NCBI GenBank assembly: GCA_021151625.1
Contig: JAGKWY010000019.1
Coordinates: 1 to 64,000 of the forward strand
Length of the DNA stretch: 64,000 nucleotides
Reading direction: 5' to 3'
Origin: Gammaproteobacteria bacterium
Lineage (GTDB): Bacteria; Pseudomonadota; Gammaproteobacteria; Pseudomonadales; Cellvibrionaceae
The translations under genes and the position numbers were made by a program. Below, in pieces: positions 16,551-25,558 of this stretch. The notes under the pieces are model-generated. The model did not search any database, was not told the origin of the DNA, and saw only the letters and a list, made by a program, of their open reading frames with translations. The first letter of the stretch is position 1; each line of letters opens with the position of its first letter.

Positions 16551-18413
16551 TTACGCGTTGGCTGCGACCCCCAAATCACCCAGTGCATTTTTAAATTCAT
16601 CGAAGTGATAGGGTTTGCGCAAATAGGCATCCGCGCCCACTTTAATCGCTTTGGCCTCATCATCACCAAAGGTAAATGCGCTGATAACCAATACCGGAAC
16701 CCTGTCGCCGCCTTTGCGAATTTTTTCCACCAGCTCAAGGCCGTTAGCATCAGGCAGCTGTACGTCCATGAGAATGCATGCGAGGTTATTTTTGTATTGC
16801 TGATACAACACCATGGCCTGGGTACCGTCTTCGGCCATACAAAATTCAACATTCAGTTTTTTTAGCATCCCGCTAATGACCATACGATTTACCGGGTTGT
16901 CTTCCACCACCAAGACCAGCTGTGCTGAAGGATTATTTTCAGCACGGATATTTACCACTGCTATTTTTTGCGGCGCATCTGTGTTTTGTTGCGTATCAAC
17001 CAGGCTTGCTTTTTGCGCAGCGGATGAAGGTGCTACATATTCACCAGTAACCACTCCAACAGGAATTTCACAGGCAACACGCATTCCCTGCCCTGGCGAT
17101 GACTCCAGACTTAATTGCCCGGACATGAGCGAAACCAATTCACGCACTATGCTTAACCCCAACCCCATACCGCAATGAATAGACTGCACATCCTGCTTAA
17201 AAGGTTGGGCCAGATTACTTAAACGTTCGATAGCTATACCCACACCATCATCAATTAATTCAATATGCAATTTGGACGTTGCGGAATCCAAATAGAGATT
17301 AAGTGTTGCCTTACTCCCTTCACTGTGCCTCAAGGTGTTGTCGATGAGATTCAGACAAATCTGGCGAATTTTTAATGCATCCACATAAATCCATTGCTGG
17401 TGACTGGCATTGGGCTTATTCAACAGGGGCAAACGCAACGATTCACCTAGCGCATAGTGATCAAAGAGATCATTGATGAGTTGCTGGATGCTTATTGCTT
17501 TAGGGTAAAGTTTTACTTTTCCAGATTCCAACTGGGAAATAGTCAACACATTGTCCACCATGTTCAACAACTCATTACTTGAGCTGCGCACATGCTGGGC
17601 AAATTCCCGCTGATTAGCCGCAAGCTCAGTAGCGAGCAATAAATCATTTAATCCCATGATGCCATTTATTGGTGTACGCAAATGGTGGCTCACATTCGCC
17701 AGGAACACCGTTTTTGCACGGGATGATTGCTCGGTAATCACCAGGGCCTGCTCAAGTTCATGTGCAGTTTTTTGATGGCTGGCGACTTCTTCGCGCAGCT
17801 GACGAGTCAATTCATCGGTCAGAAAATTATTAATAATGCAGGGCAAGAGCACACCGAATAGCATACTGGTTCCAATCACCAGACTGTAACCAAACACAGC
17901 GGCTTCCGGTATAGGGCGCAAAAAGGGATAGTCAATAAAGTGCAACCCATTAATTAAGAGCACTATGGCAAAAATACGTATCAACGTATGCGCTTGTTTA
18001 TTTTTTAGCGTTCGCAACGCATAACCGATTTGCGGTGCAGCCACAGCCACAGCGGTCGCCAACGCCAGCTGCGCAAAATTTCCGCCCGCAAAATAAATAG
18101 TCACAGTGACGACCAGTGCCAGGCTAAAGATGAGCCAATAGCTGCGAAAAGAAAAGGGTTGATGGGAAACCCAGGCGAGAATGCGGCACAAAAACCAGGC
18201 CGCAATAATATAGGAGGAAAAAGCCAGCACTGTGCCCAGCGCAGAATCCAGCATCGCCCCCTGGGCAGCGATATTCAGCAGCGTGCTGCACCAGACTCCA
18301 ACAAGAAGGCCAAAAATTGCTTTGCGATAAATAATCCACAGCGCAACAGCCACAAAGCCATTCAGCAGTAATAGCAGCGGGTAAACCCACAATAATGTTT
18401 CTAATGGCCCCAC
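16551..18413 (-). CDS. Membrane-bound hybrid sensor histidine kinase/response regulator
   Basis: A 620-residue hybrid kinase. Six to seven transmembrane helices fill residues 1-195 with no periplasmic sensor domain, so it may sense through the membrane. A coiled segment leads to the H-box FLANVSHHLRTPING (phospho-accepting His near 243), the N-box CLNLIDNTLRHS, the G-boxes DDGVGIA and GMGLGLSIV, and a C-terminal receiver with the EDNPVN acidic start, phospho-Asp near 550 (LMDVQLP) and Lys near 600 (RKP). There is no output domain. I prefer the GTG at 18413 (GGGGGA upstream) to the TTG at 18428. The haem-oxygenase-fold gene follows on the same strand. Confidence 0.88.
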   Translation of the reverse strand: MGPLETLLWVYPLLLLLNGFVAVALWIIYRKAIFGLLVGVWCSTLLNIAAQGAMLDSALGTVLAFSSYIIAAWFLCRILAWVSHQPFSFRSYWLIFSLALVVTVTIYFAGGNFAQLALATAVAVAAPQIGYALRTLKNKQAHTLIRIFAIVLLINGLHFIDYPFLRPIPEAAVFGYSLVIGTSMLFGVLLPCIINNFLTDELTRQLREEVASHQKTAHELEQALVITEQSSRAKTVFLANVSHHLRTPINGIMGLNDLLLATELAANQREFAQHVRSSSNELLNMVDNVLTISQLESGKVKLYPKAISIQQLINDLFDHYALGESLRLPLLNKPNASHQQWIYVDALKIRQICLNLIDNTLRHSEGSKATLNLYLDSATSKLHIELIDDGVGIAIERLSNLAQPFKQDVQSIHCGMGLGLSIVRELVSLMSGQLSLESSPGQGMRVACEIPVGVVTGEYVAPSSAAQKASLVDTQQNTDAPQKIAVVNIRAENNPSAQLVLVVEDNPVNRMVISGMLKKLNVEFCMAEDGTQAMVLYQQYKNNLACILMDVQLPDANGLELVEKIRKGGDRVPVLVISAFTFGDDEAKAIKVGADAYLRKPYHFDEFKNALGDLGVAANA

Positions 18414-18603
18414 GCCTGCTTCCCCCAAGATAGTTAGGGAAATTCTAGCAGCAGAATCAACAAACCAAGTAGCAAGCCTGGAAAAATCTCGCTATGAAAG
18501 GCGAGTAATAAACTAATAATTCGATGACGTGATAGACATCACAGGGGACTTAAGCGCCAAAGCAATTAACCAAGGCGCAAGCGAAAGAAATCAAGTTGTT
18601 TTT

Positions 18604-19884
18604 TTATTCTTCAAAGAGTTGACTGGCCAGGACTTTGTCAACGCGACGACCATCCATATCCACAATTTCAAATTCCCAACCTTTCAATTGGATTTTATCT
18701 CCCGTTGCCGGCACACGCCCCATAATCAACATCATTAAACCATTGAGTGTTTGATAGCTGCCCTCTTCCGGCAGGTCGTCAATGTGCAAGCTATCTTTAA
18801 AATCGACAATGGAGAGCATGCCGTCAAGCAACAGTGAGCCGTCATCGCGACGCACTATATAAGCGTCTTCACCTTCCTCGCCGATAAACTCGCCAGTCAG
18901 CGCTTCCAACAAATCTTGTAAAGTCACAAGACCACGCAACTCGCCGTATTCATCTACAACGAAAACCATCTGGGTGCGCGAGCGACGGAAAAAATCTAGC
19001 AACTCCATCGCGGTGAGGCTTTCAGGTACCGCCTGACAGGGCTTGGCAAGTTCAGCGAGATTCACTTTATCGCCGCGAATAGCTGCCGCCAATAATTCTT
19101 TCGCGTTGATTACACCAACCAGGTTATCGTTTTGTTTAGTGCACACGGGAAAACGTGAGTGCGGTGACTGCATCACGCGCTGGTAATTTTCTTCTACAGT
19201 CAGCGCAGTATCCAGATACACCATATCGGAGCGCGGCACCATCAGTGACACTATGCTGCGATCTTCCAGACGCAACACGTTTTTCACCATGGTGTGTTCT
19301 TGTTGCTCCAGAATTCCAGTGTTGGAACCTTCATCGAGAATTGCGTGAATATCTTCTTCCGTTACCTGTTGATTTTGGTTGTGATGGAAACCCAACACAC
19401 GCATCAGTGCCCGTGTTGAAGTCGATAACAAATGTACGAAAGGTTTAGTCGCAACCGCCAGTAATTGCATCGGCTTGGCCATAATGCACGCGATGCGCTC
19501 AGCACTTAATTGACCAATACGCTTGGGCACCAATTCACCCACTACAATCGATAAATAAGTCACGACAACAACCACCAGGATAGTGGCGAAGTTATCACTG
19601 AAATGTGTGGGAACACCAAAAGTTTGCAACCAGAGTGCAAAGGGTTCGGCCAGGATGGACTCACCAAAAATACCATTCATGATACCAATCGAAGTAATAC
19701 CGATTTGCACAGTGGAAAGAAATTGCGTGGGATCTTCGGCAAGCTTTAACGCGATTTGCGCCGAGTTACTGCCTTTATCGGCAAGAATTTGGAGACGGGA
19801 TTTTTTGGCGGTAACAATGGCGATTTCCGACATGGCAAACAAGCCATTCAGCAAAATCAAACCCAACAATATAAAAATTTCCAT
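18604..19884 (-). CDS. CNNM/CorC-type membrane protein (HlyC/CorC family)
   Basis: A 426-residue inner-membrane protein with the standard order of the family. An N-terminal CNNM/DUF21 membrane domain spans about 1-190, with helices and GELVPKRIG near 113. A CBS pair spans about 200-335 (VPRSDMVYLD and FVVDEYGELRGLVTLQD). A C-terminal CorC_HlyC domain follows (DGMLSIVDF, LNGLMMLIMGRVPATGD). Family members take part in magnesium or cobalt efflux or membrane maintenance; the older haemolysin name is not reliable. Start RBS is AGGA. The gene is monocistronic. Confidence 0.9.
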   Translation of the reverse strand: MEIFILLGLILLNGLFAMSEIAIVTAKKSRLQILADKGSNSAQIALKLAEDPTQFLSTVQIGITSIGIMNGIFGESILAEPFALWLQTFGVPTHFSDNFATILVVVVVTYLSIVVGELVPKRIGQLSAERIACIMAKPMQLLAVATKPFVHLLSTSTRALMRVLGFHHNQNQQVTEEDIHAILDEGSNTGILEQQEHTMVKNVLRLEDRSIVSLMVPRSDMVYLDTALTVEENYQRVMQSPHSRFPVCTKQNDNLVGVINAKELLAAAIRGDKVNLAELAKPCQAVPESLTAMELLDFFRRSRTQMVFVVDEYGELRGLVTLQDLLEALTGEFIGEEGEDAYIVRRDDGSLLLDGMLSIVDFKDSLHIDDLPEEGSYQTLNGLMMLIMGRVPATGDKIQLKGWEFEIVDMDGRRVDKVLASQLFEE

Positions 19885-20098
19885 GAATTCCTGGGGACTT
19901 CATCAACAAGGGACGCCGAGTATAACATCTTGATGTGGCAGGCAAAGACCCTGGTGTTCTTATGCGACAGCCTGAATAAGGCGAACTTTTGATAGAAATA
20001 AATGATCCGCCAGTAGTGGCAGGCCCCAACTAGACTTTAGAGGTGTGTTTAAAAGACAAATCTTTACCATCCCCAAGGATTAAAAGGACGAGGGATTT

Positions 20099-20929
20099 AT
20101 GAAAGCACTTCGCACTCCAGGCCAACTCACCCATTCCCTGCCTGCCAGCGGTGAAACGCCTTCAATAGACAAGGCTACCCGCTCACAACTCGCCAGCGAT
20201 GAAGCACTGGTCATCGCGAATCACTTTGCCCAATACCTGCAACCGGGAATCGCCAACACTACGCGCATGAAACGCGAAGTCTATGCACTGCGTCACCAGG
20301 TATATTGTGAGGAGTTGCATTTTGAGGACGAAAAGCCCGACCAGATAGAGACAGATGAATTTGATGAGCGATCTATTCATTGTTGTATTCGTCACTTGGG
20401 CTCGCAAAACCTGGCGGGAACCCTGCGCCTGATTACCAGCAACAGCCCATCCGAACTGCTGCCCATAAGGCAATTCTGCGGTCACGCATTGACTGATAGC
20501 CTGCTTCACCCAGACCAGTTTTTACCGCGGGAAATCTGCGAAATCTCCCGCCTGGCTGTACCCGCCAGCTTTCGCAAACGTCAGGTGGACCAGTTTGAAG
20601 GCGGCGCGACCGGCGCCATCAACGAAGCCAGCTTCTCCGCCCAGGAATTGCGCTTCTTCCCATACATCGCCATCAGTCTATATATGTCCGCAATCGCCAT
20701 GACCTATAAAACGCGCCGTTTTCATGTATTTGTGATGATGGAACCACGTCTGGCACGCAGCCTGGGTTTTGTGGGCATCTACTTCCAACCAATAGGACCA
20801 GCCATTGAATACCATGGCAAACGCGCGCCCTATTACATAGACTCGCGCCAGATTAAACCCGGCCTTTCACCCGGCTACCGCAAACTGCTGGCCATTATCC
20901 AAAGCGCGCTTTTTAACCCGCATGTGTAA
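20099..20929 (+). CDS. PEP-CTERM/exosortase system-associated acyltransferase (GNAT-like)
   Basis: A 276-residue cytoplasmic protein. After an unconserved 45-residue N-terminus, the block KREVYALRHQVYCEELHFE (near 58) resembles autoinducer-synthase/GNAT enzymes. It is followed by FLPREICEISRLAVPASFRKR (split here as FLPREICEISR and LAVPASFRKR, near 143), the signature of the exosortase-associated acyltransferase family. The substrate is unknown; relatives accompany PEP-CTERM protein sorting. No exosortase or PEP-CTERM protein lies in this window. The RBS AAAAGGACGAGG lies before the ATG. Downstream on the same strand is tonB, but a Fur box between them suggests separate control. Confidence 0.82.
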   Translation: MKALRTPGQLTHSLPASGETPSIDKATRSQLASDEALVIANHFAQYLQPGIANTTRMKREVYALRHQVYCEELHFEDEKPDQIETDEFDERSIHCCIRHLGSQNLAGTLRLITSNSPSELLPIRQFCGHALTDSLLHPDQFLPREICEISRLAVPASFRKRQVDQFEGGATGAINEASFSAQELRFFPYIAISLYMSAIAMTYKTRRFHVFVMMEPRLARSLGFVGIYFQPIGPAIEYHGKRAPYYIDSRQIKPGLSPGYRKLLAIIQSALFNPHV

Positions 20930-20968
20930 AAAGAGACATATATCAACGGAAGTTTGATTGCATTTGAC

Positions 20969-20987
20969 AATGAGAAAAATTATCATT
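20969..20987 (+). promoter_or_regulatory. Fur box upstream of tonB-exbB-exbD
   Basis: A 19-bp imperfect palindrome, AATGAGAAAAATTATCATT, matches the Fur consensus architecture (AATGATAAT half-sites) and lies 50 bp before the tonB ATG. It implies iron repression of the operon. Confidence 0.8.
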
Positions 20988-21036
20988 AGCGCATATTTCA
21001 ACATTCTTTCACACTTCCGGCTCGTTCATACCCAGC

Positions 21037-21675
21037 ATGCTACCCAAAAACGCATCTCTCTCCTCACTCTTGCTTGTGATAGGCCTGCATGCCGGTATTC
21101 TTGCCGCCGTGGTTATGGCGCGCACCGAGCCTAAACCGATTGAAGTAGTAGTTCCCACGGTTCAGGGCGCCATAGTAATGGCCGCGCCTGAGGAGCCGCC
21201 ACCACCGCCTCCGCCGGAACCTCCACCACCACCGCCCCCGGAACCAAAACCGGTCCCCAAGCCAAAGCCCTTACCTAAAGCGCCGCCTTCCGAGCGCGCA
21301 GTAAAAGCTCCAGAGCCGCCACCACCGCCGCCTGTTGAAACACCGGTTGAGCCGCAAAAACCGGCTGAGCCACAACCCGCGCCAGTGTTGCCACCTAATG
21401 CGGATGCCAGTGAACTCAACAACCCCGCGCCTGGTTATCCGGATTTGTCGCGCCGCTTAGGTGAGAAAGGCACTGTGACCCTGGAGATTCTGGTGAAAGC
21501 CGATGGCACAGTTGGCGAGGTAAAAATCAAGGAATCGAGCGGTTATGCGCGCCTCGATAAAGCTGCAGTTAATGCCATAAAACGCTGGCGCTTTGTTCCT
21601 GCAAGCCAGGCAGGAGTTCCCATTGATTATTGGTATGAAATTCCCTTTGAGTTTGGCATTCGTCCAAACAAATAA
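21037..21675 (+). CDS. tonB: Energy transducer TonB
   Basis: A 212-residue TonB. An N-terminal membrane anchor (about 8-28) is followed by a long proline-rich spacer (about 47-120, PPPPPPPEP and KPVPKPKP repeats) and a C-terminal TonB domain (about 125-210) with GYPDLSRRLGEKGTVTLEI (near 134) and the late AVNAIKRWRFVPA motif. It couples the proton-motive force harvested by ExbB/ExbD to outer-membrane receptors and is likely the partner for the two TonB receptors at 39 and 47 kb. It is the first gene of tonB-exbB-exbD, behind a Fur box. Confidence 0.95.
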   Translation: MLPKNASLSSLLLVIGLHAGILAAVVMARTEPKPIEVVVPTVQGAIVMAAPEEPPPPPPPEPPPPPPPEPKPVPKPKPLPKAPPSERAVKAPEPPPPPPVETPVEPQKPAEPQPAPVLPPNADASELNNPAPGYPDLSRRLGEKGTVTLEILVKADGTVGEVKIKESSGYARLDKAAVNAIKRWRFVPASQAGVPIDYWYEIPFEFGIRPNK

Positions 21676-21725
21676 ATTTTCACCACAAAAAATATTTTAT
21701 TGAACAACAAAACAACGAGGTTGTT

Positions 21726-22442
21726 ATGGATTCACCCTACGGAATTACCGCCCTCTGGGCACAAGGCGATGCATTAATTAAAGGTGTTGCCGTGATCTTG
21801 TTAGTCATGTCCATCGCCAGCTGGTGGGTAATTGTGGTGCGCGCCTGGGGCTTGTTGCGTTTGCGTAAATCCGAACAGGGTTTAAATGATTTCTGGCACG
21901 CACAAAGTTTTGCCGAAGGCCTGCGCACCCTGGGCGAAGATCGCGCAACCCCTTTCCGCCATTTAGCGGAAGAAGGTCAAGCGGCGCTGGATCACCACAG
22001 CAATCACAAAACAGATTTGCACGGTCACTTGCCACTGGGCGAATGGTTGACTGCCTGTTTGCGTGGCTCCATTGATGAAAGCGCCGAGCGTTTGCAGCGC
22101 GGCCTTGCTATCCTCGCATCGGTTGGCTCTACCGCACCTTTCGTGGGATTGTTCGGTACCGTGTGGGGGATTTATCACGCACTGGTGGGAATCGGTGTTA
22201 GCGGTCAGGCCAGTATCGATAAAGTTGCCGGCCCGGTAGGTGAAGCACTGATTATGACTGCGTTTGGTCTGGCCGTAGCCATTCCTGCGGTGCTGGGTTA
22301 CAACGCCCTCACCCGCGCGAACAAAGGCGTACTCAATAAATTGAACCGTTTTGCACACCAGCTGCACGCCTACTTTATTACCGGTAGCCCACTGCAAAAT
22401 AAAAACACCATTACCAAAATTACTCCACGTAAAGAGGGTTAA
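21726..22442 (+). CDS. exbB: ExbB (MotA/TolQ/ExbB proton channel family)
   Basis: A 238-residue inner-membrane protein. The first helix lies near 15-40. Two late helices (about 130-160 and 175-200) carry the family signature STAPFVGLFGTVWGIYHAL (near 138) and the VGEALIMTAFGLAVAIPAV pore segment. ExbB forms the pentameric channel around ExbD that energises TonB. It lies 50 bp after tonB and 3 bp before exbD. The RBS ACGAGGTTGTT precedes the ATG. Confidence 0.95.
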   Translation: MDSPYGITALWAQGDALIKGVAVILLVMSIASWWVIVVRAWGLLRLRKSEQGLNDFWHAQSFAEGLRTLGEDRATPFRHLAEEGQAALDHHSNHKTDLHGHLPLGEWLTACLRGSIDESAERLQRGLAILASVGSTAPFVGLFGTVWGIYHALVGIGVSGQASIDKVAGPVGEALIMTAFGLAVAIPAVLGYNALTRANKGVLNKLNRFAHQLHAYFITGSPLQNKNTITKITPRKEG

Positions 22443-22445
22443 GCC

Positions 22446-22859
22446 ATGGCCTTTGGTGGTGGACTCGACGACGATACCGAAGTCATGAATGAAATCAACA
22501 TGACCCCATTGGTGGATGTCATGTTGGTGTTGCTGATTATCTTTATTATCACTGTGCCAGTATTAACCCATTCGGTAAAAGTAGATTTGCCGCGTGAAGA
22601 TAACACGCCCAATGAAATCAAACCGCAAACGGTAAATTTATCAGTGAATGCTGAAGGCACTATTTTCTGGAATGACACACAAATCGCCTACGAAGATTTG
22701 GAAGCTCGCCTCAGCGCCGAAGCCGGTAAACAACCGCAACCGGAAGTGCATATTCGCGGCGATAAAGCGGCTGCCTATGAACACGTGATAAAAACCATGG
22801 CCGCCGTCCAGCGGGCGGGGATTTTAAAATTAGGTTTTGTGACAGAACCCGGCAACTAG
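22446..22859 (+). CDS. exbD: ExbD (TolR/ExbD family)
   Basis: A 137-residue protein. The MNEINMTPLVDVMLVLLIIF block (near 16-35) holds the single membrane helix with the essential aspartate (PLVDVM). A periplasmic domain ends in the VHIRGDKAAAYEHVIKTM motif. It completes the TonB energising complex. Its start lies 3 nt after exbB, preceded by AGAGGGTTAAGCC. The TAG stop codon lies in the loop of the downstream terminator. Confidence 0.95.
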   Translation: MAFGGGLDDDTEVMNEINMTPLVDVMLVLLIIFIITVPVLTHSVKVDLPREDNTPNEIKPQTVNLSVNAEGTIFWNDTQIAYEDLEARLSAEAGKQPQPEVHIRGDKAAAYEHVIKTMAAVQRAGILKLGFVTEPGN

Positions 22860-22876
22860 CCGGGTTTTGTTTTTTT
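22846..22876 (+). terminator. Rho-independent terminator of tonB-exbBD
   Basis: Arms AACCCGGC (22846-22853) and GCCGGGTT (22859-22866) enclose the loop AACTA, which includes part of the exbD stop codon. The T-rich tail TTGTTTTTTT follows. Confidence 0.9.
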
Positions 22877-22893
22877 ATACTTATAGTTTTCTG

Positions 22894-23544
22894 CTAGCGC
22901 GCAATTGGAATAAATACATTCTTCGCTGCCTGCCGCGCCAAAATGCGGGCAGCATACTCGCGCAACACACTGTCACTTTTCACCAAGTCCGCATTATTTG
23001 GCCCAGCAATCAGGTAAGTAAGCGCGGGCGCTAACATAATATCGGCCAGGGTAAATTCATCACCCACTAAAAATTCACGCTCACCTAACTGTTGCTCAAG
23101 AATAACTACCAGGTTAATTACCGCGGGAATTGCTGCAGCAACCGCATCCATGCGCACACTGTTGTTTTCACCTTTGGGAAATAAAAATTCCAGCAAATAA
23201 TCGCGTACTATCACTTTATCGACAGAGGCAGTAATTGCCGCACACCATTGATCAACTTGCGCTTTTTGCCAGGGATCTGATGTCTGCAAACGCGCCTGGT
23301 TGTAAGTGTTATCCAGATAGCGACAAATTGCCTGGGTTTCATAGAGTACTCGCGCACCGTCAAGCAATATCGGCATTTTAATAAATGGATTCAGGGGCTT
23401 TAACGCCTGGCTGCCCATGCGGTACTCCTGGCCATTAACCACTGGCCCCAGGGTGTAGCTCACACCAATTTCTTCACAACAAAATTGCACAGCGCGGGTA
23501 AACGCACTGAATTGCACACCAACAATATGCAGTTGTTGATTCAT
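22894..23544 (-). CDS. Glutathione S-transferase family protein
   Basis: A 216-residue soluble protein. The N-terminal thioredoxin-like domain (about 1-80) holds FSAFTRAVQFCCEEIGV near residue 10 and NPFIKMPILLDGARVLYETQAICRYL (read as NPFIKMPIL and LYETQAICRYL), the cis-Pro and E-T glutathione-binding elements. The helical C-terminal domain carries FLVGDEFTLADIMLAPAL. The start at 23544 has AAGGAG 6 nt upstream; a longer reading to 23610 lacks this. Function is general detoxification or conjugation. It is divergent from a TetR regulator with 127 bp between them, so it may be under that regulator's control. Confidence 0.88.
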   Translation of the reverse strand: MNQQLHIVGVQFSAFTRAVQFCCEEIGVSYTLGPVVNGQEYRMGSQALKPLNPFIKMPILLDGARVLYETQAICRYLDNTYNQARLQTSDPWQKAQVDQWCAAITASVDKVIVRDYLLEFLFPKGENNSVRMDAVAAAIPAVINLVVILEQQLGEREFLVGDEFTLADIMLAPALTYLIAGPNNADLVKSDSVLREYAARILARQAAKNVFIPIAR

Positions 23545-23596
23545 AAGTCGCTCCTTAAAAGCCCCTTGGTAACAAGTTAGAGATGCCTGGCCAGCC

Positions 23597-23640
23597 TTGG
23601 CAATCATCAATCGCCGCTATAATATGATCAAGAACATATT
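23597..23640 (+). promoter_or_regulatory. Candidate promoter and TetR operator between GST and tetR genes
   Basis: TTGGCA (23597-23602) and TATAAT (23618-23623) could form a sigma-70 promoter, though the spacing of 15 bp is short. The inverted pair AATATG...CATATT (23621-23640, 8-bp spacer) overlaps the -10 box and is a plausible self-binding site for the TetR protein encoded just downstream. Confidence 0.4.
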
Positions 23641-23671
23641 TTAAGGCTGGCTTTATTTTGAGGATCGCACT

Positions 23672-24217
23672 ATGGCCTGGAAAGAATCCCATAAACTCGA
23701 ATCCCGCCAGCGCATTTTGGTGGCAGCGGCCGAATTATTTACGCGCAAAGGATTTAACCAGGTTGGTATAGATGAAGTAATGCTCGCCGCCGGCATGACG
23801 CGCGGGGCGTTTTACGCACATTTCAATTCCAAGATTGAATTGTATGAAGAAGCCATATTGAGTGCAGGCAAAGCCGCTGCACAGCGCTTTAATGAAGAAA
23901 CCAGCCACCTTGATAACCTGGTAGATAGTTATTTAAGTGAAGAGCACTTGAACTCCGCCGGGATTCGTTGCCCCCTCGCCTGCTTAGTAAGCGATGTCGC
24001 CCACGACGATGAACGGGTGAAGCAAATTTATACACGCTTGTATAAAGGCTTTACCCATCACCTGAATAAAAAGGATCTCAGCGATCAAAATACAGTTTTA
24101 CTGCAATCTGTACTGATGATTGGCGGATTGGCGCTGGCACGCAGCTTGACGGATAAAACACTCGCCAAAAAAATTCTGCAGCTAAGCAGCCAGGCAGCAA
24201 AAACAATTCACGCGTAA
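23672..24217 (+). CDS. TetR/AcrR family transcriptional regulator
   Basis: A 181-residue repressor-type protein. The N-terminal helix-turn-helix (about 10-55) has AAELFTRKGFNQVGIDEVM and AGMTRGAFYAHFNSKIELY, the clear TetR signature. The C-terminal ligand domain is variable and includes IRCPLACLVSDVAHDDERV, a stretch seen in the subfamily linked to reactive compound sensing. It is divergent from a GST gene and 24 bp upstream of a MATE exporter on the same strand, so it likely controls a detoxification set. Confidence 0.9.
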   Translation: MAWKESHKLESRQRILVAAAELFTRKGFNQVGIDEVMLAAGMTRGAFYAHFNSKIELYEEAILSAGKAAAQRFNEETSHLDNLVDSYLSEEHLNSAGIRCPLACLVSDVAHDDERVKQIYTRLYKGFTHHLNKKDLSDQNTVLLQSVLMIGGLALARSLTDKTLAKKILQLSSQAAKTIHA

Positions 24218-24241
24218 TAAAACAACTGGCCAACCTGGTTC

Positions 24242-25558
24242 ATGAAAGATTCAACGCTTACTCACACAGGCATGATTCGCCTTGCCATTCCCATTATTCT
24301 CGCCAATATGGCGGTACCTTTATTGGGGCTGGTAGATACCGCAGTCATTGGCCATACCGGCGATGCCAGCAACCTGGGAGCAGTTGCGTTGGGTTCACTG
24401 GTATTTAATTTTGTGTATTGGGCCTTTGGTTTTTTACGCATGGGTACTACGGGTTTTACCGCACAAGCTGCTGGTGCTGGCAATCATCAGCAAGTGATCA
24501 CCGTATTTGGTCGAGCACTATTGATGGGCGGTTTTATAGGTCTGTTACTCATCGCGCTGCAATTTCCATTAATCCATACCTCACTCTGGCTACTGGACGG
24601 CAGCAATGCAGTAGAAGAACAAGTGAAAACCTATTGGGATATTCGCATCTGGGCAGCCCCGGCCACGCTCGCCACCTATGCCATCATGGGAACCCTGATC
24701 GGCTTGGGAAAAACCAAACAATTACTCTGGTTGCAGCTTTTTTTAAACGGCATAAATTTACTGCTGGATGTGTTGTTTGTAGTAGGTTTTGATTGGGGTG
24801 TACGTGGAATTGCATGGGGAACACTCATCGCCGAATGGAGCTGTGCTATTGCAGGTTTGCTAATGGTCATGAGCCATTTGCGCAAACCCGGTGAACGCAT
24901 CTGGAATTGGTCCGCAATATTTAATCGCGCCGCATTGATAAAAACGCTCAGCACCAATGCCGATATTATGTGGCGCACCCTGTTTTTATTAAGCGGCTTT
25001 GCCTATTTCTCTAACCAGGGTGCAGGCTTTGGTGATACTACGCTCGCCGCCAACCACATTCTGCTGCAATTTATTTCGTTCTCCGCATTTTTCCTGGATG
25101 GATTTGCATTCGCGCTGGAGTCGCTGGTAGGCAAAGCAATAGGCGCACGCAATCAACAGTTGTTTAATCACGCGGTAAAAGTATCCAGCCAGATAGCCGC
25201 ATTGACCGCACTGGGTTTAATGTTGCTAATTGTATTTGGTGGAGCCACTGCTATTAGCTATCTAACCAGCATTAGCGCGATACAAACTGCTGCCAGCACC
25301 TACCTGCCCTATGCGGCTATTTATGTATTGGTTTCTTTTGCAGCATTTCAATTGGATGGAATTTTCATTGGCGCCATGCGCAGCCGGGCCATGCGCAACG
25401 CATCATTTTTTTCGCTGGTAATTTTTATTGCGTGCAGTTTGGGGATGACTAGCCTGTGGGGCAATCACGGATTATGGATCGCCTTCATCATTTACGTTGT
25501 CGCGCGGGCGGCAACCCTGGCCTATTACTACACGGGGTTGCGCCGGCAATTGCATTAA
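24242..25558 (+). CDS. MATE family efflux transporter (DinF-like)
   Basis: A 438-residue protein with about 12 membrane helices in two repeated halves, as in MATE transporters. PLLGLVDTAVIGHTG near residue 22 and GFLRMGTTGFTAQAAGAGN near 60 are the DinF-branch signatures. It exports cationic drugs or oxidised compounds using a Na+ or H+ gradient. It directly follows the TetR gene and likely shares its transcript. The 3' end overlaps the convergent next gene by 4 nt. Confidence 0.9.
   Translation: MKDSTLTHTGMIRLAIPIILANMAVPLLGLVDTAVIGHTGDASNLGAVALGSLVFNFVYWAFGFLRMGTTGFTAQAAGAGNHQQVITVFGRALLMGGFIGLLLIALQFPLIHTSLWLLDGSNAVEEQVKTYWDIRIWAAPATLATYAIMGTLIGLGKTKQLLWLQLFLNGINLLLDVLFVVGFDWGVRGIAWGTLIAEWSCAIAGLLMVMSHLRKPGERIWNWSAIFNRAALIKTLSTNADIMWRTLFLLSGFAYFSNQGAGFGDTTLAANHILLQFISFSAFFLDGFAFALESLVGKAIGARNQQLFNHAVKVSSQIAALTALGLMLLIVFGGATAISYLTSISAIQTAASTYLPYAAIYVLVSFAAFQLDGIFIGAMRSRAMRNASFFSLVIFIACSLGMTSLWGNHGLWIAFIIYVVARAATLAYYYTGLRRQLH

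Noticed and set aside
21162..21422. Gly/Ser-rich ORF antisense to tonB
   Set aside because: It is the mirror of the proline-rich TonB spacer and has no independent support.
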